Source: Brevibacterium permense (GTDB taxonomy: Bacteria > Actinomycetota > Actinomycetes > Actinomycetales > Brevibacteriaceae). From it: DNA of 64,000 nt. The DNA lies in assembly GCF_013280495.1 (NCBI RefSeq), contig NZ_JABSSX010000002.1, forward strand, positions 310,001 through 374,000, read 5' to 3'. How positions within the stretch are numbered: position 1 is the first letter of the stretch; every line of letters begins with the position of its first letter. A model generated the notes under the pieces. It made no database searches, was not told where the DNA came from, and worked only from the letters and a program-made list of their open reading frames with translations. The translations under genes were made by a program, and so were the position numbers. Positions 28,108 to 35,701 of this stretch are shown in pieces.

Positions 28108-29205
28108 ATGTCTAATCAAGCATCTCTCACTGCACCCCCTGTGACGCGACGGCTCTCGACCCTGGACAGGTGGCTGCCGCTGTGGATCGGGCTGGCGATG
28201 GTCGCAGGCCTCCTTCTGGGACGATTCATTCCTGGAATCTCGGAGTTGCTGTCGCACATGGAGATCGGCGGGATCTCCATGCCGATCGCGCTCGGCCTTC
28301 TCGTGATGATGTACCCGGTCCTGGCCAAGGTCCGCTACGACAAAGTCGCCGCCGTCACCGGCGACAAGAAGCTCCTCATCTCCTCTCTGGTACTCAATTG
28401 GCTCGCCGGGCCGGCGATCATGTTCGCCCTGGCCTGGCTGCTCCTGCCCGACATTCCCGAGTACCGCACCGGGCTCATCATCGTCGGTCTGGCCCGCTGC
28501 ATCGCCATGGTCGTGATCTGGAACGACCTGGCCTGCGGCGACCGCGAGGCGACCGCGGTGCTAGTGGCGATCAACTCGGTCTTCCAGGTCGTCATGTTCT
28601 CCGTCCTCGGCTGGTTCTACCTCAGCGTCCTGCCGAGCTGGCTCGGCCTGGACACACAAGGGCTCGAGGTGTCGATGGGCCAGATTGCCCTCAACGTCCT
28701 CGTCTTCCTCGGAGTGCCCCTGGTCGCGGGATTCGCCTCGCGCTGGATCGGTGAGAAGCGCAAGGGCCGGGACTGGTACGAGGAGAAATTTGTTCCTAAG
28801 GTCGGACCATGGGCCTTGTACGGGCTGCTGTTCACTGTGGTACTGCTGTTCGCCCTCCAGGGTGAGCAGATCACGAGCCGGCCGCTGGACGTCGTCCGGA
28901 TCGCTCTGCCGCTACTGGTGTACTTCGCCGTCATGTGGTTCGCCGGCCTGCTGCTGGGCAAAGGCATCGGCCTCGGTTATGCACGGTCGACGACACTGGC
29001 ATTCACTGCGGCGGGCAACAACTTCGAGCTCGCCATCGCCGTCGCGATCGGCACCTTCGGCGCGACTTCCGGCCAGGCACTGGCCGGCGTCGTCGGACCG
29101 CTCATCGAGGTGCCCGTCCTCGTCGGCCTCGTCTACGTCTCCCTCTGGGCCGCCAAGGCGTGGTTCCGCACCGATCCCTATAACCAGGAGGTACGAACGT
29201 CATGA
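28108..29205 (+). CDS. acr3: Acr3-family arsenite efflux transporter
   Basis: A 365-residue protein with about ten membrane helices. The conserved cysteine of Acr3 lies in GLARCIAMVVIWNDLACGD and the polar membrane motif AFTAAGNNFELAIAVAIG is present. It exports As(OH)3 using the proton motive force. It starts eight bases after the ArsR-type box and overlaps the arsR-arsC gene by four bases (ATGA), so the transporter and sensor-reductase are translated together. Confidence 0.95.
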   Translation: MSNQASLTAPPVTRRLSTLDRWLPLWIGLAMVAGLLLGRFIPGISELLSHMEIGGISMPIALGLLVMMYPVLAKVRYDKVAAVTGDKKLLISSLVLNWLAGPAIMFALAWLLLPDIPEYRTGLIIVGLARCIAMVVIWNDLACGDREATAVLVAINSVFQVVMFSVLGWFYLSVLPSWLGLDTQGLEVSMGQIALNVLVFLGVPLVAGFASRWIGEKRKGRDWYEEKFVPKVGPWALYGLLFTVVLLFALQGEQITSRPLDVVRIALPLLVYFAVMWFAGLLLGKGIGLGYARSTTLAFTAAGNNFELAIAVAIGTFGATSGQALAGVVGPLIEVPVLVGLVYVSLWAAKAWFRTDPYNQEVRTS

Positions 29206-30218
29206 CCGACATCGCCCTGACGCCAGCCGCCCCCGATGAAGACTGCCTGCCCCAAGTGACGCCGATCTCGACGGCCCTCGGCCAGGAGGTTGCCGCGACA
29301 CTCGCGGGCACCCTCAAAGCCCTCGCCGACCCATTGCGTCTGCGGATGCTCTCGGCGATCGCAGCCGATCCTCGCGGCGAGTCGTGCGTATGCGATCTCG
29401 CCGACCTCGCCGACGTCTCACAGCCGACCGTCTCCCACCACCTCAAGGTCCTCCGGACAGTGGGGCTGCTCGATTCCGAGCGCCGTGGGACTTGGGTCTG
29501 GTACAGCATCGCGCCAGGGAAAAGTGACGCTGTCGCCGCCTTGCTCGAAGGATTCGCACCGGCGGCCGTCGCCCCCAGCATGGAACCGGAAACGACGGCC
29601 GCCGCAGAGCTGGAGAGCATGGACGAGCACATCGAGCGTCTGGCCGCCGACCTCGCCAACGCGACGTCGCAGCTGCCGCGGGATACCGTCACCAGCATCG
29701 TCCGGGAATCGTACACGGCGCTGGCCCGGTCGGCGAAGATCACACGCTACCTGGTGCCCCTGAGCGAACGCTTCGCTCGGCAGCGACTGGCTGACCTCAC
29801 CCGCAACCGAGCAACCGCACCGCCTCAGGTGCTGTTTGTCTGCGTCGCCAACGCAGGTCGCTCCCAGCTGGCCGCGGCGCTGACCCGCAGCCTGTCCGAG
29901 GGCAGGGTCGTCGCCCGATCCGCCGGCTCGACCCCGGCGGCGGGCATCCACCCGCACGTGCGCGACCTCGTCGCCGAGATCGACCGCGAGGCCGCCGACG
30001 AGGCGTTCCCCAAGCCGCTCACCGACGACGCCATTCGCGCCGCCGATGTCGTGGTGACCATGGGCTGCGGCGACGCCTGCCCCGTCGTCCCCGGAGTCCG
30101 GTACGAAGACTGGGCTGTCGGCGACCCGGCCCTGGCATCGCCGGAGGGACTCGCCGCTATCCGCGACGACATCGCTACACGCGTCAGCCGACTCCTCCCC
30201 ACCTTCACCACCGAATGA
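29202..30218 (+). CDS. ArsR-ArsC fusion: As(III) sensor joined to an LMW-phosphatase-type arsenate reductase
   Basis: A 338-residue two-part protein. Residues 30-115 are an ArsR winged helix with the As(III)-binding CVC at Cys62/Cys64 (GESCVCDLAD) and recognition helix SQPTVSHHLKVL. Residues 138-200 form a predicted helical connector. Residues 208-338 are an arsenate reductase of the low-molecular-weight phosphatase fold, with P-loop CVANAGRS (Cys214, Arg220) and a second motif GCGDACP. Such a protein could bind DNA, sense As(III) and generate it from arsenate. It overlaps acr3 and is followed by a separate arsC. Confidence 0.9.
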   Translation: MTDIALTPAAPDEDCLPQVTPISTALGQEVAATLAGTLKALADPLRLRMLSAIAADPRGESCVCDLADLADVSQPTVSHHLKVLRTVGLLDSERRGTWVWYSIAPGKSDAVAALLEGFAPAAVAPSMEPETTAAAELESMDEHIERLAADLANATSQLPRDTVTSIVRESYTALARSAKITRYLVPLSERFARQRLADLTRNRATAPPQVLFVCVANAGRSQLAAALTRSLSEGRVVARSAGSTPAAGIHPHVRDLVAEIDREAADEAFPKPLTDDAIRAADVVVTMGCGDACPVVPGVRYEDWAVGDPALASPEGLAAIRDDIATRVSRLLPTFTTE

Positions 30219-30235
30219 ACGAGAGAAGCACAGAT

Positions 30236-30658
30236 ATGAACGATCGCACGCCCTCCGTCCTGTTCGTCTGCGTCCACAACGCCGGCCGTTCCCAGATGGC
30301 TGCCGGCTGGCTGCGCCACCTCGCCGGGGACCGCATCGAGGTTCGCTCGGCCGGGTCGATGCCCGTCGAGCAGATCAATCCGGTCGCTGTCGAGGCCATG
30401 CTCGAGGTGGGGATCGACATCACTGCCGAGCAGCCCAAGGTGCTCACAGCCGAGGCCGTGCAGGACTCCGACGTCGTCATCACGATGGGCTGCGGTGACG
30501 CCTGTCCGTACTTCCCCGGCAAGCGCTACGAGGACTGGGAGCTCGACGATCCCGCTGGTCAGGGCATCGAGGCGGTGCGCCCGATTCGCGACGAGATCAG
30601 GTCTCGGATCGAGACGCTCACCGCAGAGCTGCTCGGCCAGGACCCGGCGCGGGCGTGA
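30236..30658 (+). CDS. arsC: Arsenate reductase ArsC (LMW phosphatase type)
   Basis: A 140-residue protein from ATG 30236. The P-loop is CVHNAGRSQM (Cys12, Arg18) and the second block is GCGDACPYFPG (Cys86, Cys90). In actinobacteria this class usually couples arsenate reduction to mycothiol/mycoredoxin or thioredoxin; which applies here cannot be seen. The stop overlaps the next gene (GTGA). Confidence 0.92.
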   Translation: MNDRTPSVLFVCVHNAGRSQMAAGWLRHLAGDRIEVRSAGSMPVEQINPVAVEAMLEVGIDITAEQPKVLTAEAVQDSDVVITMGCGDACPYFPGKRYEDWELDDPAGQGIEAVRPIRDEIRSRIETLTAELLGQDPARA

Positions 30659-31704
30659 GTGACGTCGTCGTCATCGGAGGAGGCCAGGCCGGTCTCGCCG
30701 CGGGATATTTCCTCCGCCGCGCCGGCTTGGACTTCGTCATCCTCGACGACCAGGAACAGCCGGGAGGAGCCTGGCAACACGGCTGGCAGTCGCTGCGAAT
30801 GTTCTCCCCGGCCCAGTACAGCCCCCTGCCCGGTTGGTCGATGCCCGCCCAGGTCGGCGAGACGTTCCCCACCGCCGACCACGTCGTGGACTACCTCCAA
30901 CGATACGAGGAACGCTACGAGTTGCCTATGCATCGGTCGGTCAGCGTCACCAGCGTCCGCCGGGAGAATGATCGTTGGATCGTGGACACGGACGCAGGCT
31001 CTCTCAATGCCTCTGTGGTGATCAGTGCCACTGGCACGTGGCAGAGTCCCTATCTGCCGTACTTCCCGGGTCAGGACACGTTCACCGGCAGGCAGCTGCA
31101 CACCGTCGACTACGACTCCCCTGACATGTTCGCCGGCCGACGGGTCGTGGTCGTCGGAGGAGGGAACTCGGCCGCGCAGATCCTCGCCGAGGTCTCCACA
31201 GTCGCCGAGACCTTGTGGGTGACGCGTCGTCCGCCGCTGTTCATGCCCGACGAGGTGGACGGCAGAGTACTCTTCGACGTCGCTACTGCCCGCGAGGCAG
31301 CCCGTCGCTCTGGCCGGGACCACGACGGTGTGGCCGGACTTGGAGACATCGTCATGGTGCCTCCAGTGCAGGCGGCGCGCGATCACGGCGTCCTGGACCG
31401 CTCGCCCATGTTCGACCGCCTCAGCCCGACGGGAGTCTCCTGGAACGACGGCCGAGAGCACGAGTGCGATGCGATCATCTGGTGCACCGGCTTCCGCCCT
31501 CACCTCGGCCACCTGAGCGGGCTCGGACTGACACGCGAGAACGGCCATCCCGCCACCGACGGCACTCGGAGCATCGACCACCCCGGGCTGCAATTGCTCG
31601 GCTACGGCGACTGGACCGGATTCGCCTCCGCCACCATCATCGGCGCGGCTCGCACCGCCAAGCCCGCCGTCGCCGAGATCGGCGCTCGGATGGCTAGGAC
31701 TTAA
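30655..31704 (+). CDS. arsO: ArsO-like flavin monooxygenase
   Basis: A 349-residue protein from GTG 30655 overlapping arsC. FAD site: VIGGGQAGLAAGYFLRRAG at the N-terminus. NADPH site: VVVGGGNSAAQILAEV near residue 165. The motif ATGTWQSPYLPYFPG and C-terminal IIWCTGFRP fit the flavin-containing monooxygenase family. ArsO-like proteins are recurrent in actinobacterial ars operons (as in the arsRBOCT set of a Streptomyces plasmid), but the exact oxidation reaction is not established. Confidence 0.85.
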   Translation: MSDVVVIGGGQAGLAAGYFLRRAGLDFVILDDQEQPGGAWQHGWQSLRMFSPAQYSPLPGWSMPAQVGETFPTADHVVDYLQRYEERYELPMHRSVSVTSVRRENDRWIVDTDAGSLNASVVISATGTWQSPYLPYFPGQDTFTGRQLHTVDYDSPDMFAGRRVVVVGGGNSAAQILAEVSTVAETLWVTRRPPLFMPDEVDGRVLFDVATAREAARRSGRDHDGVAGLGDIVMVPPVQAARDHGVLDRSPMFDRLSPTGVSWNDGREHECDAIIWCTGFRPHLGHLSGLGLTRENGHPATDGTRSIDHPGLQLLGYGDWTGFASATIIGAARTAKPAVAEIGARMART

Positions 31705-31738
31705 CGCTGATGTCGGACGTATCGATGGCGCAGATGAT

Positions 31739-31754
31739 ATTGACGTCTATCGAT
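31739..31754. promoter_or_regulatory. ArsR-type box upstream of the small zinc-protein gene
   Basis: ATTGA-CGTCTA-TCGAT, same layout as the boxes near acr3 and arsR. A TATAGA at 31772-31777 is a plausible -10 and the box would cover the -35. Confidence 0.65.
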
Positions 31755-31802
31755 GCGTCGCGTAGATTCCATATAGATCATCATCGAATCAAGGAGTGGC
31801 AG

Positions 31803-32090
31803 ATGGACTGCTGGGAACACGAAACGGCCGGGCAGAGTTCTGTCCCCGCCGTCGCCTTCTGCCGGCACTGCGGCGCAGCGCTGTGCCGGGATCATGCGAT
31901 AGTCTGTACGGACGAACGCGTGCGCCAGAACGCCGTGGGCTCGCCCACGCGCCTGCTGCCCGATGGCCGGAAGATCTGCTGCTCGACCTGCCGCGACGCT
32001 TTCGCCGAGTCCATCCCCGTGCACCGAGTTGAGCAACGTTGGCGTGAATTTGCAGCCACTGGGCCAGAGTCCGCAGCCGCGTCGTGCTGA
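31803..32090 (+). CDS. Small Cys-rich zinc-binding protein, DUF2180-like
   Basis: A 95-residue protein with AAGGAG seven bases before ATG 31803; an in-frame ATG at 31710 would swallow the operator and is unlikely. Metal ligands appear in order as CWEH, FCRHCGAALCRDH, CTD and CCSTCRD, a B-box/zinc-ribbon-like array resembling DUF2180. Its control by an ArsR-type box suggests a role in metalloid binding or sensing, but this is inference. A gene-poor stretch of about 170 bp follows. Confidence 0.6.
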   Translation: MDCWEHETAGQSSVPAVAFCRHCGAALCRDHAIVCTDERVRQNAVGSPTRLLPDGRKICCSTCRDAFAESIPVHRVEQRWREFAATGPESAAASC

Positions 32091-32259
32091 TCCGACTGGC
32101 GCGCCCCTGTTGATGAGTGGTGGACATGAACGCCGTCCACTGGACCCTCGACGTTGGCCAGCCGCCGGCATGCCGGGACTGCTCGGCCGCGATGACATCG
32201 CGGCAAGTGTCCACGAGCTCAACGTCGTTCTTACCAACTATTGAACAAAGGTAGATATC

Positions 32260-32691
32260 GTGATCGAGAAGAAGCCGTCCGTCCTGTTCGTCTGCGTCAA
32301 GAACGCAGGCAAGTCGCAGATGGCCGCCGCACTCATGCGCCAGGTCGCCGGCGACTCCGTCCGGGTGCACTCGGCCGGCACCTCCCCCGGGACAGCGCTC
32401 AATGCCTTGTCCGCTGCCTCTGTCGCCGAGGTCGGGGCTAGCATGGCCGACGAGCACCCGAAGCCGATCGATCCCACTATGCTGCAGACTGCGGACCGCG
32501 TCGTCGTCATCGGCGACGAGGCCGTCGTCGAGCCCGTGCCGGGGATGGCCGGGACCATCGAGACATGGACGATCGACGAGCCCTCGGCGCGAGGGATCGA
32601 GGGCGAGGAACGAATGCGCCTGGTCCGCGACGAGCTCGCCGAGAAGGTCCGTTGCCTGGCCGCGGGGCTTGTCAAGACGTCAGAGCCCTGA
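32260..32691 (+). CDS. LMW-phosphatase-fold ArsC-like protein with altered P-loop
   Basis: A 143-residue protein from GTG 32260, with AAAGGT upstream. It aligns along its length with the neighbouring ArsC, but the P-loop reads CVKNAGKSQM (Cys12, Lys18): the conserved catalytic arginine is replaced by lysine. The GCGDACP motif with its resolving cysteines is replaced by IGDEAVVEPVPG. Catalysis by the usual ArsC mechanism therefore looks impaired or different. It could be a degenerate paralogue, a regulatory relative or a distinct mycothiol-linked enzyme. Confidence 0.8.
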   Translation: MIEKKPSVLFVCVKNAGKSQMAAALMRQVAGDSVRVHSAGTSPGTALNALSAASVAEVGASMADEHPKPIDPTMLQTADRVVVIGDEAVVEPVPGMAGTIETWTIDEPSARGIEGEERMRLVRDELAEKVRCLAAGLVKTSEP

Positions 32692-33041
32692 GCCGGCCAC
32701 GCACCCCTCGCCGTCGTCGCCTTCGCCCGCCTGGACGTTCTCTGGCGCGCTGGCGATCCTGAACACCTCCTCAAGGTCAGCGAGGACGGCGAAGTCGCTG
32801 GCGACGGTGCCGGTCGCCTCGGCCGTCGGCTTCACCAGGAGAGACTCGTCACCAGCAGCACTCAAGTTACTGCACATATGGATGCCAAAGGCCGATTGCG
32901 TCCACGATCGCCTCCCACCCGCTCGACATTCACTCCATCATCAGCCGGTGCGCCGGCGCGCCCATCCGGCTACGGGTTATCCGCATGTCCCCGTTGAGCT
33001 CAATACCGAATTGAGCAACTAATGGCACTCACCGCTGGCCG
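32692..33041. other. Gene-free 350-bp interval
   Basis: No supportable gene on either strand. It separates rightward arsenic genes from the leftward cadmium unit. Near its right end, GCTCAAT-ACCGA-ATTGAGC (7-bp arms) at about 32998-33016 is a weak hairpin placed after the last leftward gene. Confidence 0.5.
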
Positions 33042-33350
33042 TCAATCCAGTCTCGCGCGCAGCGCCGCTTCGATCTGCTCCTGACCAGGTGCGCCAGCGA
33101 ACCCCTTCCCTGTGGCATAAACCCGGCACGCCAGCGAACGAACCGGTGTCGTTGGGAACAGGTCGACACCGTCGACGAGGATCGTGGGCGAGCCTGCGAA
33201 CTGCGCGTTCGTTGCATCGACCTCGGTGTGAATCGTGACCAATTGGATGGGCACGGCCGTGAGTCCGAGAACATCCAGTGCTGCGCGTGCGTTGGCTTCG
33301 GCGCTGGCCGTGTTCGGGCAGTCGACGATGTGGAGCAGTTCGACCTTCAC
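33042..33350 (-). CDS. Small thioredoxin-fold protein coupled to the metal ATPase
   Basis: A 102-residue protein whose ATG overlaps the ATPase stop by four bases (ATGA). It starts with MKVELLHIVDCPNTASA and later shows GSPTILVDGVDLF and ACRVYAT, the pattern of small thioredoxin-like proteins found next to mercury and heavy-metal genes. Only one cysteine remains in the redox position (DCPN instead of CxxC), so it may bind metal rather than act as a disulfide reductase. Function unproven. Confidence 0.7.
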   Translation of the reverse strand: MKVELLHIVDCPNTASAEANARAALDVLGLTAVPIQLVTIHTEVDATNAQFAGSPTILVDGVDLFPTTPVRSLACRVYATGKGFAGAPGQEQIEAALRARLD

Positions 33351-35263
33351 GAGATCTGCTCCTTCCGGGCCCGGGCGGCACGCAGGCCGTTGAGGATCAC
33401 GACGACCTCTGCGATCTCATGCACGAGCACCACAGCGGCAAGCCCCAAGACACCGAACAAGGCAAGCGGAAGCAGGACGGTGATGATCAGCAGCGACAGA
33501 ACGATGTTCTGGTTGATGATGTGCCGTCCCCGGCGGGCGTGGTCGAACGCGCGCGGGAGCAGACGCAGGTCGTGGCCGGTGAAGGCGACGTCGGCTGACT
33601 CGATCGCGGCATCGGAACCGGTGGCACCCATCGCGATGCCGATGTCCGCAGCCGCGAGGGCCGGGGCGTCGTTGATGCCGTCGCCGATCATCGCGACCGA
33701 TCCGTTCTTCTCGCCGAGCTCGGCGATCGCTGAGGCCTTGTCCTGGGGGCGCAGCTCGGCGCGCACGTCATCGATCCAGGCCTGCGCGGCCAGGGCGCGG
33801 GCGGTGCGGGCGTTGTCGCCGGTGAGCATCGTCACCTCGACGCCCTGTCCGGCGAGGGTGCGGACCACCTCGGGGACCTCGGGGCGCAGCTCGTCGCGGA
33901 CGCCGATCGCAGCCGCGGCGGTGCCGTCACGGTGCACGATCACGACCGTCATGCCTTGCTCCTCCAGACCCGCGACCCGATCGCCGAGACTCCCGGCGTC
34001 GAGCCAGCGCGGGCTGCCGACCGTGATTCGCGCGCCGTCGAGGGTGCCTTCGATGCCGTGACCTGCCTGCTCGGTCACGGCATCGGCCACAGGCGTACCC
34101 GGTGCGGCGGCGGTGATCGCCGAAGCGAGCGGGTGGGTGCTGTGCTGCTCCAGTGCGGCCGCCCACGCCAGCGCCTGCGCCTCGGTCACTCCGTCGGCGG
34201 TGAGCACCGCGTTGACGGCGGGCTCGTTGCGGGTCAGGGTGCCAGTCTTGTCCACGGCGACGTGGCGGATCACGCCGAACCGCTCGAACACGGCACCCGA
34301 CTTGATGATCACGCCGAACTTGCTCGCCGACCCGATCGCGGCCACCACCGTCAGCGGCACCGAGATCGCCAGTGCGCACGGCGAGGCCGCCACGAGCACC
34401 ACGAGGGCGCGGGTGATCCACAGCTCCGGGTCGCCGAACAGCGACCCGATGACCGCCACCAGGACGGCGAGGATCAACACACCGGGCACGAGTGGTCGGG
34501 CGATGCGGTCGGCGAGGCGGGCGCGGTCACCCTTCTCCGCCTGCGCCTTCTCCACCAGGTCGACGATCGTGGTCAGCGAGTTGTCGGTGCCCGCAGCGGT
34601 CGTCTCGACTTCCAGCGCGCCGGCGGTGTTGATCGCCCCAGCCGACACCGTGTCGCCGGGCTCGACCTCGACCGGGATCGACTCGCCGGTGATCGCGGAG
34701 GTGTCCAGGCTGGATCGTCCCGTCCGGACGATGCCGTCGGTCGCGATCCGCTCGCCCGGCCGCACCAGCATGAACTGACGGACAGCGAGATCCTTGGCCG
34801 CGACCTCGACCGATGCGCCGCCTTGGCGGATCGTGGCGGTCTCCGGGACGAGCTTGAGCAGCGCCCGCAGCCCGCCGCGGGCGCGATCCATCGCCTTGTC
34901 CTCCAGTGCCTCGGCGATCGAGTACAAGAACGCCAGCGCAGCGGCCTCCTCGACGTAGCCGAGGATGACCGCGCCGATCGCGCTGATCGTCATCAGGAGG
35001 CTGATGCTGAGCTTGCCCTTGAACAGCTTCCGGATCGCGCCCGGGGTGAACGTCGACGCGCCCAACAGCAGACCGATCCAGAACAGCACCAACGCCGGGA
35101 CCTCCAGCCCCGACCATTCCAGCACCAGGCCAGTTAAGAACGCGACGCCAGAGAAGACCGGGACCATGATCCCGGCATCACGCCACCAGGGACGCCCCTG
35201 CTCCTCCTCGGCTTCCTCCCCGGTCTGAGTCTCCGGCTCGTCGCAGCCGCACGCCGCGCTCAC
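33347..35263 (-). CDS. P1B-type heavy-metal ATPase with SPC motif (CadA/CtpG-like)
   Basis: A 638-residue ATPase from GTG 35263, overlapping the cmtR stop by four bases; the longer open frame upstream is a shadow of cmtR. The N-terminus has a Cys pair (CGC, Cys5/Cys7) and an acidic linker, with no HMA domain. The membrane motif is SPC (Cys296) rather than CPC, the phosphorylated residue is Asp338 in DKTGT, and the last membrane block reads HEIAEVVVILNGLR. SPC plus an HE...NG.R block points to the P1B-4 group (Co, Fe, Zn or Cd export), although the usual HEG[GS]T is altered. The CmtR partner suggests Cd/Pb. Confidence 0.88.
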   Translation of the reverse strand: MSAACGCDEPETQTGEEAEEEQGRPWWRDAGIMVPVFSGVAFLTGLVLEWSGLEVPALVLFWIGLLLGASTFTPGAIRKLFKGKLSISLLMTISAIGAVILGYVEEAAALAFLYSIAEALEDKAMDRARGGLRALLKLVPETATIRQGGASVEVAAKDLAVRQFMLVRPGERIATDGIVRTGRSSLDTSAITGESIPVEVEPGDTVSAGAINTAGALEVETTAAGTDNSLTTIVDLVEKAQAEKGDRARLADRIARPLVPGVLILAVLVAVIGSLFGDPELWITRALVVLVAASPCALAISVPLTVVAAIGSASKFGVIIKSGAVFERFGVIRHVAVDKTGTLTRNEPAVNAVLTADGVTEAQALAWAAALEQHSTHPLASAITAAAPGTPVADAVTEQAGHGIEGTLDGARITVGSPRWLDAGSLGDRVAGLEEQGMTVVIVHRDGTAAAAIGVRDELRPEVPEVVRTLAGQGVEVTMLTGDNARTARALAAQAWIDDVRAELRPQDKASAIAELGEKNGSVAMIGDGINDAPALAAADIGIAMGATGSDAAIESADVAFTGHDLRLLPRAFDHARRGRHIINQNIVLSLLIITVLLPLALFGVLGLAAVVLVHEIAEVVVILNGLRAARARKEQIS

Positions 35264-35613
35264 GCGCCCGACTCGCAGCAGCCCGGCACAGTGCACTCGG
35301 CGTCCACGCACGGCGCGTGCTCGTCGACCGCGAGGGTCACATCCATCAGGGCCGTCAGCGCCGCCGCGAGGTGCGGGTCGGCGATCTCGTAGCGCGTCTG
35401 CCGCCCCTCGGGCTCGGCCACGACGATCCCGCAGTCGCGCAGGCAGGTCAGATGGTTCGAGACGTTCGAACGGGTCAGCTCTAGCTCGCGCGAGAGCACG
35501 GCCGGGTAGCTCGGGCCGGCAAGCAGGGTCATCAGGATCCGAGAGCGGGTCGGGTCCGCCATGGCCCGGCCGAGTCGATTCATGACGTCGAGGCGTGAAG
35601 CAATAGTCAGCAT
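35260..35613 (-). CDS. cmtR: CmtR-type Cd(II)/Pb(II)-sensing ArsR-family repressor
   Basis: A 117-residue winged-helix protein. The recognition helix LTRSNVSNHLTCLRDCG contains Cys57 and Cys61, and Cys102 lies in HAPCVDAEC. These are exactly the three Cd/Pb ligands and positions known from Mycobacterium tuberculosis CmtR. The tail has extra cysteines (PGCCES). It precedes and overlaps the ATPase gene. A TATAGT -10 lies 7 bases before ATG 35613, so the message may be leaderless. Confidence 0.92.
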   Translation of the reverse strand: MLTIASRLDVMNRLGRAMADPTRSRILMTLLAGPSYPAVLSRELELTRSNVSNHLTCLRDCGIVVAEPEGRQTRYEIADPHLAAALTALMDVTLAVDEHAPCVDAECTVPGCCESGA

Positions 35614-35614
35614 G

Positions 35615-35644
35615 CACTGAACTATACAGTGGCCGCTGAACTAT
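35615..35644. promoter_or_regulatory. CmtR operator/promoter region
   Basis: The interrupted palindrome CACTG-N7-CAGTG (35615-35631) covers the -10 (TATAGT on the complement, 35621-35626). CTGAACTAT occurs twice as a direct repeat (35617-35625 and 35636-35644, 19 bases apart). Likely the CmtR binding site. Confidence 0.6.
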
Positions 35645-35701
35645 TGTCGATCCTTATGTTGGCTCGACGCTGATCCCACCCCGGGGATCCCCTCGATGAC
35701 C

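Noticed and set aside
32236..32253. Possible fifth ArsR-type box (ATTGAACAAAGGTAGAT) before the ArsC paralogue
   Set aside because: Spacing is 7 rather than 6 and the second half-site is TAGAT, not TCGAT.
32680..32877. 65-codon leftward frame in the gene-free interval
   Set aside because: No ribosome site and it begins inside the end of the ArsC paralogue; some residues look protein-like but nothing supports it.
35264..35617. N-terminal extension of the metal ATPase frame into cmtR
   Set aside because: Shadow of cmtR; the GTGA overlap with the cmtR stop gives a sensible start and the N-terminal Cys pair.
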